This document shows positions 24,733 to 30,906 of a DNA stretch of 30,906 bases, piece by piece. The DNA is taken from positions 1 through 30,906 of the forward strand of contig DHLY01000070.1 of the NCBI GenBank assembly GCA_002405525.1. The letters run 5' to 3'. Within the stretch, counting starts at the first letter, position 1. Every line of letters starts with the position of its first letter. The position numbers were made by a program, and so were the translations under genes. The notes under the pieces are model-generated. The model was not told where the DNA came from. It saw nothing but the letters and a program-made list of their open reading frames with translations, and did not search any database. This DNA comes from Proteobacteria bacterium UBA4656 (GTDB lineage: Bacteria > Pseudomonadota > Gammaproteobacteria > Xanthomonadales > Ahniellaceae).

Positions 24733-27261
24733 TCAGGCGCCGGGCAGCCTGAACACCTGCACCGCGGCCAGCAGGTCGTCGGCGTACTGCAGGAGGTTGC
24801 CGGTCTCGCGCTTTTGTTCCGCGGTGCGGGCCAGGGTCTCCTGGTTGGCCGCCTGCAACTGGCGGGCGCGGGCGAGAAGCAAGTCGGACGCTTCGGCCTG
24901 CGCGCTGGTGGTGCTGGAAATGCTGCGCACGGCCTCCACCAGTGCGCCGGTGGCATCGCGCGTCTGGCCCATCTGATCGCCGGCCGTTTCGGCAAGGCGC
25001 GAAATGTCGACTACCTGGGCGATGGTGCCGTTCATCGCCTGGATCGTCTCCACGGTGTCGGCCTGGATGGCATTGACCAGGGTGGCGATCTGCTGCGTGG
25101 CCTGGCGGGCGTTCTCGGCCAGTCGCTTGACTTCGTCCGCAACCACCGCGAAGCCGCGACCGGCCTCGCCGGCGGCGACCGCCTGCATGCTGGCGTTGAG
25201 CGCCAGCACACTGGTGCGCTCCGCGATCTGCGAGATGATGCCGACCACCGACGAGATCTCCTGCGAGCGCTCGCCGAGTCGCTTGACGCGCTTTTCCGTC
25301 TCGCGGATCTGCTCGCGCGATGCGGAGATGCCGTTGACCGTCGCTTCCACGATGCCGAGCGCGGCGCCGGTGGCCTGGATCGCGCGCTCGGCGTTCTGGT
25401 TGGCTTGCGCCGCCTGGTCGGCGATCGTGCGCAGTGCCTGCGCCGCGGCTGCCAGTTCCTGCGCGGCCGCCTGCGCCTCGGTGCCGGAGCGCTCGGCCAC
25501 CGCACCGACCTCGTCCGAGCGCTGGCGCACCGCGGCCGATGCCTTCGCCACCTGGTTGGAGATCGACTGCACCTGCCTGAGGGTGCTGGCCGTCTCCGAT
25601 GCCATCAGATTGATCGCGTCCGAGACTGCGCCGGTGACGTCGGCGCGCACCGGCGCCTTGATGGTGAGGTCGCGCAGCGCGATCTGGCCCACCGCCTCCA
25701 TGATGCTGATCACCGAGTCGTTCAACTGCTCGTTTTCCTGCTCGGCCCTCACCAGGCTGGACACGCGCTCGTCGAGCAGGCTGTCGAATGCTCTGCCGAG
25801 CACGCCGAGTTCGTCTGCCGACGTCATCCGCGTCCGCGCATCGGTCTGGCCGGCGGCGACCTGCTGCACCACGCCCTGGATGTGGGTCACCGGTGCGTTG
25901 ATCGAGCGCGCCAGACGATTGGCGAACAGCAGGCCGAGCAGCAGCAGCACGCTGGCGGTCGCCGCGGCTCCGAGCGCGATGCGGCGGCGCTGTTCGGCCA
26001 CCGGGCCCAGGGCTTCGGCCTCGTCGATCTCGGCGACGATCGCCCATGGGTTGCCGAGCACCTCGATCGGCGCGTAGCTGCCCAGGATCGGCACTCCGCG
26101 GTAGTCGGGATAGAAGGCGACCCCGCTGCGGCCGGCCAGCGCTTCGGCGACGCCGCGGGTGTCGACCGGCTGCAGGCCGATGCTGGAGTTGCGCAACAGG
26201 ATCTGGTCGATCGTCGCCGCCGGCACCCCGGCGCCGCGCAATTGTTCGACGTAACCCTGCGGGTCTTCGACCAGGAAGCGCGCGATCGAGCGCGAGACCT
26301 TGTCTGCGCCGACCAGGTAAGCCTCTCCGGAGCTGCCCATGCCGGACTCCGCCCAGCGACGGCCGAAGGACATGACCGCGTTGACCCGGTCGACCGGCAA
26401 CTGGACGACCAGCACGCCGAGCAGGACGTCGCCGTCGGTCACCGGTGTGGAGACGAATGCGGCCTGGTCGTTGTAGGAAGGGACGTAGGGTTTGAAGTCG
26501 GCCATCGTCACGCCGCGTCGATCGACGTTGTCGCGCGCCATCGCGAACGCCTCGGCGAGTCCCGATCCGGCCCAGGGGCCGTTGTTCAGCGAGGTGGCGA
26601 AGTCGAGTTCCTTGAAGTAGGTGTACACCACCCGCCCGCCGTCGGGTTCGACCAGGAACACGTCGTAATAGCCGTAGCGCTCGAGCAGGTTGCGCGCGTA
26701 GGGCTGCAGTACGGCGTGCAGTCGCGAATAGGCCGACCCGTCGCCGGCGTCGTCGAGAATGTTCTTGCGCCCCAGCGGATTGAGGTTGCCGGCGATGTAG
26801 AGGTACTGCGCGGCGACCGCGTCCGCGGGCAGGTCGTCGACCTGCGCGGCGATGGCCGCCTCGGCGTCGGCGTTGCGGCGGCGGAACTCGCGCTCGAAGT
26901 CGCCGCCCCAGTAGGCCTTCAGGGCGGCGCGGCGTTCCGCGTCCGGGGTGGGGATTGACGCGGGCAACGCGGCCAGCGCGCCCGGCAGGTCGCGCAGGGC
27001 GTCGCGGATGGTAGGCGTCTCGGCGACCACCCGCAGGTTGCTCGCCACCTCGCCGAAGTAGGCCTCGATCTCGCCGCGCTTGACGGCCGCGATGGCGTCC
27101 AGCTGTTCGGATGCGCGCCGTGTAAGCGCCTCGGTGGCTCCGCGATCGGCCAGCCAGCCGACGGTCGCGGTCGCCAGCAGCAGCGGAACGGCCACCAGGC
27201 CCAGCGAGCCGAACACCAGGCGGGAACGGATGGTGGCGAACGGGCCGGGACGTTTGCTCAT
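24733..27261 (-). CDS. Methyl-accepting chemotaxis protein, PilJ-like signalling part with dCache-like sensor
   Basis: An 842-residue chemoreceptor. TM1 lies at about residues 14-36 and TM2 at about 428-450. The roughly 390-residue periplasmic region between them contains GEAYLVGADKVSRS near residue 318, a motif of double-Cache ligand domains. A HAMP domain follows TM2. A second HAMP-like segment (LRDLTIKAPVRADVTGAVSD) comes next and resembles the cytoplasmic part of PilJ. The signalling tip is ERTSVLALNASMQAVAAGEA and GRGFAVVADEVKRLAENAR (about 678-715). No C-terminal methyltransferase-tethering pentapeptide is visible. The known PilJ of P. aeruginosa is shorter (about 680 residues) with a different periplasmic domain, so the sensing half here looks exchanged. 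The ATG at 27261 overlaps the stop of the CheW-like gene. The ligand is unknown. Confidence 0.9.
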   Translation of the reverse strand: MSKRPGPFATIRSRLVFGSLGLVAVPLLLATATVGWLADRGATEALTRRASEQLDAIAAVKRGEIEAYFGEVASNLRVVAETPTIRDALRDLPGALAALPASIPTPDAERRAALKAYWGGDFEREFRRRNADAEAAIAAQVDDLPADAVAAQYLYIAGNLNPLGRKNILDDAGDGSAYSRLHAVLQPYARNLLERYGYYDVFLVEPDGGRVVYTYFKELDFATSLNNGPWAGSGLAEAFAMARDNVDRRGVTMADFKPYVPSYNDQAAFVSTPVTDGDVLLGVLVVQLPVDRVNAVMSFGRRWAESGMGSSGEAYLVGADKVSRSIARFLVEDPQGYVEQLRGAGVPAATIDQILLRNSSIGLQPVDTRGVAEALAGRSGVAFYPDYRGVPILGSYAPIEVLGNPWAIVAEIDEAEALGPVAEQRRRIALGAAATASVLLLLGLLFANRLARSINAPVTHIQGVVQQVAAGQTDARTRMTSADELGVLGRAFDSLLDERVSSLVRAEQENEQLNDSVISIMEAVGQIALRDLTIKAPVRADVTGAVSDAINLMASETASTLRQVQSISNQVAKASAAVRQRSDEVGAVAERSGTEAQAAAQELAAAAQALRTIADQAAQANQNAERAIQATGAALGIVEATVNGISASREQIRETEKRVKRLGERSQEISSVVGIISQIAERTSVLALNASMQAVAAGEAGRGFAVVADEVKRLAENARQATQQIATLVNAIQADTVETIQAMNGTIAQVVDISRLAETAGDQMGQTRDATGALVEAVRSISSTTSAQAEASDLLLARARQLQAANQETLARTAEQKRETGNLLQYADDLLAAVQVFRLPGA

Positions 27262-27758
27262 GGGGTTGCCTCGGCGGCGCGGAGCGCCGCTCCTGCGGGT
27301 GAATGGGAAGGATCGGCAGCGACCGCGAACCACGCCTCGTGGTCGAAGCGCCAGAGCGCCGCGCCGTCGGCGTCGCGGCCGCCGCGGACGAATGGCGCGA
27401 GGGCGGCCGGTGGCGGCGGTGCGGCAGGATCGTCGTGCACTTCGACCACGCGGGGTTCGTCCTGGGCCAGCAGCGCCGCCGCGCGGTCGCCGCGGCCGAT
27501 CGCCAGCACGCGCGGCCCTGGCACGATCGCCAGGCCCAGCCAGGCCGCCAGATCGAACAGCGGCAGCAGGGCACCACGCAGGGTGACGATCCGTCGCAGC
27601 GCCGGTGGTGCACCCGGCAGCGGACAGTCGACGGGGTCCATCAGCGCCTCCACCAGCGTCGAGGGCGGCAGCGCGAGCGGTGTCAGTCCCGGCGCGACCA
27701 CGAACGCCACGCAACGGTCGCCGGGGACACGCACCGGATCTGCGAGGTCGGTCTGCAT
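27258..27758 (-). CDS. CheW-like coupling protein (PilI-like)
   Basis: A 166-residue protein with a CheW-type fold. The opening CVAFVVAPGLTPLALPPSTLVEAL corresponds to the first beta strands. IVTLRGALLPLFDLAAWLGL is the conserved CheW core that binds receptor and kinase, and RVLAIGRGDRAAALLAQDEPRVVEV the second half. The remaining 50 residues are Pro/Ala-rich and less typical. It would link the receptor to the ChpA-like kinase. It lies 28 bp after the pilH-like gene, and its stop overlaps the receptor ATG (ATGA). Its position between pilH and pilJ supports a PilI assignment. Confidence 0.8.
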   Translation of the reverse strand: MQTDLADPVRVPGDRCVAFVVAPGLTPLALPPSTLVEALMDPVDCPLPGAPPALRRIVTLRGALLPLFDLAAWLGLAIVPGPRVLAIGRGDRAAALLAQDEPRVVEVHDDPAAPPPPAALAPFVRGGRDADGAALWRFDHEAWFAVAADPSHSPAGAALRAAEATP

Positions 27759-27786
27759 GGGGGTCCTGCCATCCTGGCGCTGCGGG

Positions 27787-28146
27787 TCAGCCGAAAGCCT
27801 TGAGCACTTCGGCGATCTGGTTCTGCGTGTAGGGCTTGCTGATCAGCAGTCGCGCGCCCTGCATCTTCGCCCACATGTGGTCCGCGCGCTGGTTCTTGCT
27901 GGACACGAAGACCACCGGAATCGGTTTGGTCGCCGGATCGGCCTGCAGGCGGCGACAGGCCTCGTAGCCGTCCATGTCCGGCATCACGATGTCCATCAGG
28001 ATCAGATCGGGCTTCTCGGCGGCCGCCTTGCTCACGGCCTCCGCGCCATTGCTGGCGGTGACAGTGTGATGTCCGGCGGCGGTGAGGAGGGCGCGCAGAT
28101 TGGCCAGTTCGGCCGGTGAATCGTCGCAGACGAGGATCTTGCTCAT
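27787..28146 (-). CDS. Single-domain response regulator, PilH-like
   Basis: A 119-residue stand-alone receiver domain. The acidic pocket is in KILVCDDSP, the phosphoacceptor is D52 (LILMDIVMPDMDGYEA), the switch Ser lies in VVFVSSKNQ and the conserved Lys in LLISKPYT. The segment ADHMWAKMQGAR closely resembles the DKVWGKRQGAR region of PilH. By family knowledge PilH drains phosphate from, or gives direction to, the type IV pilus chemosensory kinase, opposing PilG. It has no output domain. The ATG at 28146 is the natural start, although the ribosome-binding site is weak. A 91-bp gap separates it from the upstream pilG-like gene. Confidence 0.9.
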   Translation of the reverse strand: MSKILVCDDSPAELANLRALLTAAGHHTVTASNGAEAVSKAAAEKPDLILMDIVMPDMDGYEACRRLQADPATKPIPVVFVSSKNQRADHMWAKMQGARLLISKPYTQNQIAEVLKAFG

Positions 28147-28237
28147 GGGCGCTCGCAGGCTGTATCGCGGATGTCGATGCGGGAGCGGCGGCGATGCTCG
28201 GTGGCCGCGCAGCGCGGCCAGGTGCCGCAGCCGGCCG

Positions 28238-29122
28238 TCATGCGCCGCCGGCGCGGTAGCCGCGCGCGGTCATCAGGTTGCGGTCGTTGCGGAAGTGGCG
28301 TGCCAGGACCTTGTCGACCTCGGCGCTGAACGCGGTCCAGGTCACCGGCTTGGTCAGGTAGCTGTCGCAACCTGCCAGCGCGCCCCGGGCGCGGTCGAAG
28401 GGCGAGGAGCGGCTGGTGAGCATGATCACCGGCGTGCCTCGAGAGTAGGCGTCCTGCTTGATCCGGCGACACAGCTCGTAACCGTCGATGCCGGGCATCA
28501 CCACGTCGAGCAGGATCAGGTCGAAGGACTGCACGCGCATGGCGTTGATCGCGCCCTCGGCGTCGGCCACCGCGTGCGCCTGGATGCCGACACGCTCCAG
28601 GGCGGCAACCAGCTGCGTGCGTACGGTCTCGCTGTCGTCCACCGCCAGCGCGGCCAGCGGGCGCCGATCGCCACCGGCGGCCGGCCGCCCCGGATCGTCC
28701 AGCGCGCCGGGCGTGGGTGCGGCGGCCGGAGCCGGGATCGGTGGGGTCGCGGAACCGCTGGTCGGGTGGGCGTGCACCTTGCTCGATTCCAGGGCCTCGC
28801 TAGCCACCAGCTCCAGCACGCGCTGCAGCTGCAGCAGCAGGGCGCGCGCGGGGATGCGGTAGCGCGAACTGCCGCCGGTGCCGTGTTCCGAAACGTAGAC
28901 CGGGACGATGCCGGGATTGGCTTCGCGCAGTCGCTGGTGGAAGCCCTCGCCATGCGGCGAACTGAGGTCGATCACCGAGATGTCGGCGCGCGCCGCATCG
29001 GCACCGGACAGCGGGACGAAGCGTCGGCTGGACCCCGCCATCGGGCGCGACAGCACGATCTCCACCAGTCGCGCGTCCTTGGGGGACAGCCCGCACAGGG
29101 CGACCATGTAGCGGCGATTCAT
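28238..29122 (-). CDS. Response regulator with PilG-like receiver and extra N-terminal domain
   Basis: A 294-residue protein. The C-terminal receiver (residues about 172-290) is PilG-like: acidic pocket LAVDDSETVR, phosphoacceptor D206 (LILLDVVMPGIDGYEL), IMLTSRSSPFDRARGALAG and the Lys in YLTKPVT. Residues 1 to about 110 form another domain whose strand pattern (YMVALCGLS, ISVIDL, IVPVYVSE) suggests a degenerate receiver-like fold without the phosphoacceptor motif. A Pro/Ala-rich linker joins the two. PilG proteins are usually about 130 residues, so this is an unusual extension. The ATG at 29122 is chosen because GGGAGG lies 6 bases upstream; the frame is open 17 codons further, but the extension is unlikely. 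It is first in the chemosensory operon. Confidence 0.85.
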   Translation of the reverse strand: MNRRYMVALCGLSPKDARLVEIVLSRPMAGSSRRFVPLSGADAARADISVIDLSSPHGEGFHQRLREANPGIVPVYVSEHGTGGSSRYRIPARALLLQLQRVLELVASEALESSKVHAHPTSGSATPPIPAPAAAPTPGALDDPGRPAAGGDRRPLAALAVDDSETVRTQLVAALERVGIQAHAVADAEGAINAMRVQSFDLILLDVVMPGIDGYELCRRIKQDAYSRGTPVIMLTSRSSPFDRARGALAGCDSYLTKPVTWTAFSAEVDKVLARHFRNDRNLMTARGYRAGGA

Positions 29123-29291
29123 CGACAGCCTCCCGGCAGCACACGGAGGACAGAGTGTCGGTCGGGACGACACCCCCAGTCCCCGCGACGCGCAGTCTAG
29201 CGCCAGCGGCGTCAGCTCGGTAGCGCGGCTTTCTGGACATTTGTGACCGGGCGGCCGGACGGCGCATCGTGAGCGACAGCCTACCTGCGGC

Positions 29292-29308
29292 CCGCCGGCG
29301 CCCGGCGG
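29292..29308 (-). terminator. Hairpin downstream of mfd, possible terminator
   Basis: The arms CCGCCGG and CCGGCGG form a perfect 7-bp stem around a 3-base loop, 35 bp past the mfd stop. There is no T-run. The 220-bp gap between mfd and the pilG-like gene must also contain the chemosensory operon promoter; I found no convincing -35/-10 pair there. Confidence 0.3.
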
Positions 29309-29342
29309 ACACTGCGCGGGACGCGCCAGTCGGCGGCGCCCG

Positions 29343-30906
29343 TCAACCCATCGACCGCGCCAGCACCGCCAGCACCTCGCCCGCCGTGCGCAGGCGCTCC
29401 GCCGCGCCAGGAAGTTCCAGCCTGATGCGGATCTTGTCCTGCCCGTCGAAGGCGTAGACCTTGGGCAGGCGCTGGACCATGCGGATCACGGTCAGCGGGT
29501 CGACGTTGGGTTTCTGCTTGAACAGGATGCGCCCGCCAGTCGCGCCGAGGTCCAGTTTGCGGATGCCGAGCGCGGCCGCGCGCTGCTTGAGTTCGGCCAC
29601 CGCGAACAGGTGCTTCGTCGCGTCGGGCAGCAGGCCGAAGCGGTCGATCATCTCGACCTGCAGTTCGGTCAGGGCCTCGGCGTCCTTGGCGCCCGCGATG
29701 CGCTTGTACAGCATCAGGCGGGTGTGGACGTCGTCGATGTAGTCGTCGGGGATCAGCGCCGGGATGTGCAGTTCGACCTCGGTGTGGCCGCGGTCGTCGC
29801 CGTCGAGGTCGGGCACGCGGCCTTCCTTGAGTGCGGCCACCGCGCGCGCCAGCAGGTCGGTGTAGAGCGAGAAGCCCACCGCCTGGATCTGCCCGCTCTG
29901 CTCCTCGCCGAGCAGCTCGCCCGCGCCACGGATCTCGAGGTCGTGGGTGGCCAGCGCGAAGCCCGCGCCCAGCTCCTCCAGCGAGGCGATCGCTTCCAGC
30001 CGCTTCTCGGCGTCCGCGGTCATCGCCTTGCGGTCGGGCACCAAGAGGTAGGCGTAGGCGCGGTGGTGCGAGCGCCCCACGCGGCCGCGCAGCTGGTGCA
30101 GCTGCGCCAGGCCGAAGCGGTCCGCGCGGTTGATGATGATGGTGTTGGCGGTCGGCACGTCGATGCCGGACTCGATGATCGTGGTGCTGACCAGCACGTT
30201 GAAGCGCCCGCGGTAGAAGTCGAGCATGACCGACTCGAGTTCCTTCTCCGGCATCTGGCCGTGGGCGATCCGGATGCGCGCCTCCGGCACCAGGGCCTCG
30301 ACCTCGCGCGCGGTCTTCTCGATCGTCTCCACTTCGTTGTGCAGGAAGTACACCTGGCCGCCGCGCGACAGTTCGCGCTGGAACGCCTCGCGCAGCAGCG
30401 CGCCGTCCCACGGCGTGATGAAGGTCTGCACCGCGAGGCGATGCGCCGGCGGGGTGGCGATGATGGAGAGGTCCCGCAGGCCGGCCATCGACATGTTCAG
30501 CGTGCGCGGGATCGGGGTGGCGGTGAGCGTGAGCAGGTCGACCTCGGCGCGCAGCTTCTTGAACTGCTCCTTCTGCCGCACGCCGAAGCGCTGTTCCTCG
30601 TCGACGATGACGAGCCCCAGGTCCTTGAAGCGGATCTCGTCGGACAGCAGCTTGTGGGTGCCGATCACCACGTCGACCGCGCCCGCCTCGATCTTCTTCA
30701 GCGCCTCCTCGACTTCCTTCTTCGAGCGGAAGCGCGACAGCAGCTCGACCTTCACCGGCCAGTCGGCGAAGCGGTCGGAGAAATTGCGGAAGTGCTGCTG
30801 CGCGAGCAGGGTGGTCGGTACCAGCAGGGCGACCTGCTTGCCGGCCTGCGCCACCGCGAAGGCCGCGCGCACCGCCACTTCCGTCTTGCCGAAGCCGACG
30901 TCGCCG
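29343..30906 (-). CDS. mfd: Transcription-repair coupling factor Mfd, C-terminal part (cut by window edge)
   Basis: About 520 C-terminal residues of Mfd, the DNA translocase that removes RNA polymerase stalled at lesions and recruits UvrA. The frame is still open at base 30906; the first visible residues, GDVGFGKTEVAVRAA, are the Walker A motif, so the N-terminal UvrB-like and RNAP-binding domains lie beyond the edge. Helicase motifs follow in order: VDVVIGTHKLL, VIVDEEQRFGV (DEEQ box), LLTLTATPIPRTLNMSMAGL, VLVSTTIIESGIDVP, and AQLHQLRGRVGRS (motif VI). After the TRG-type segment and GAGFALATHDLEIRGAGELLG comes the C-terminal D7 domain (about the last 150 residues), which masks UvrA binding. 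No truncation or frameshift is seen at the 3' end. Confidence 0.97.
   Translation of the reverse strand, partial: GDVGFGKTEVAVRAAFAVAQAGKQVALLVPTTLLAQQHFRNFSDRFADWPVKVELLSRFRSKKEVEEALKKIEAGAVDVVIGTHKLLSDEIRFKDLGLVIVDEEQRFGVRQKEQFKKLRAEVDLLTLTATPIPRTLNMSMAGLRDLSIIATPPAHRLAVQTFITPWDGALLREAFQRELSRGGQVYFLHNEVETIEKTAREVEALVPEARIRIAHGQMPEKELESVMLDFYRGRFNVLVSTTIIESGIDVPTANTIIINRADRFGLAQLHQLRGRVGRSHHRAYAYLLVPDRKAMTADAEKRLEAIASLEELGAGFALATHDLEIRGAGELLGEEQSGQIQAVGFSLYTDLLARAVAALKEGRVPDLDGDDRGHTEVELHIPALIPDDYIDDVHTRLMLYKRIAGAKDAEALTELQVEMIDRFGLLPDATKHLFAVAELKQRAAALGIRKLDLGATGGRILFKQKPNVDPLTVIRMVQRLPKVYAFDGQDKIRIRLELPGAAERLRTAGEVLAVLARSMG

Noticed and set aside
22912-26958. A 1348-codon open frame on the + strand across the receptor and kinase genes
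   Set aside because: It is antisense to two clearly conserved proteins. Its translation is low-complexity Ser/Arg/Ala sequence, a product of the strong G/C third-position bias.
29180-29215. Sigma-54 promoter for the chemosensory operon (TGGCGCTAGACTGCG on the minus strand)
   Set aside because: There are 9 bases between GG and GC where 10 are needed, so it does not fit a -24/-12 promoter.
29269-29457. A 62-codon + strand frame across the mfd 3' end
   Set aside because: It overlaps the mfd coding end antisense and has no family resemblance or clear ribosome-binding site.

Overview
The window is about 31 kb of very GC-rich DNA. It reads like the chromosome of a gammaproteobacterium of the Xanthomonadales/Lysobacterales type. 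This rests on the gene content (a large TonB-dependent receptor, a QsdR-like TetR regulator, a pilGHIJ-chpA-type chemosensory cluster, a TorF-family porin, a PmtA-like methyltransferase), the strong G/C third-position bias and the heptamer-type intergenic repeats. No RNA gene, CRISPR array or phage was seen. Placement below order level cannot be made from the sequence alone.

Layout. 1-509: no convincing gene, only a possible degraded ORF on the minus strand. 510-1704: a complete-looking IS3-family insertion sequence. 1850-7648 (all minus strand): a zinc-independent quinone oxidoreductase, an SLC45/sucrose-transporter-like MFS permease, a small secreted protein and a TonB-dependent receptor. 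7877-14874: a fatty-acid oxidation block. An acyl-CoA dehydrogenase on the minus strand is divergent from a TetR regulator, and a 25-bp dyad between them overlaps the predicted dehydrogenase promoter. The regulator overlaps a bifunctional enoyl-CoA hydratase/3-hydroxyacyl-CoA dehydrogenase, followed by a thiolase and mtnA. 15241-15879: a PmtA-like methyltransferase. 16069-20255 (minus): a potFGHI polyamine ABC transporter operon with classic gene order and tight overlaps. 20407-21105: a TorF-family outer-membrane protein with its own promoter and terminator. 21333-29122 (minus): a five-gene chemosensory operon, pilG-pilH-pilI-pilJ-chpA in order but altered in several parts. 29343-30906 (minus): the 3' part of mfd, cut by the window edge.

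How the parts work together. The dehydrogenase, hydratase/dehydrogenase and thiolase supply all four steps of a beta-oxidation turn, probably under the TetR protein encoded among them. PotFGHI would import a polyamine. The chemosensory operon resembles the Pil-Chp system for type IV pili, but the receptor carries a dCache-like periplasmic region, the kinase is short (one clear Hpt), PilG has an extra N-terminal domain, and no methylesterase or methyltransferase is present.

Most unusual non-coding signal. An 86-bp element is present twice (6591-6676 and 14872-14957). Each copy begins exactly at the TGA stop codon of an unrelated gene, and the copies match at 68 of 86 positions without gaps. 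A conserved hairpin forms their distal half. A heptamer-array structure (7704-7854) and a REP-like hairpin (15971-16020) lie in other intergenic gaps.
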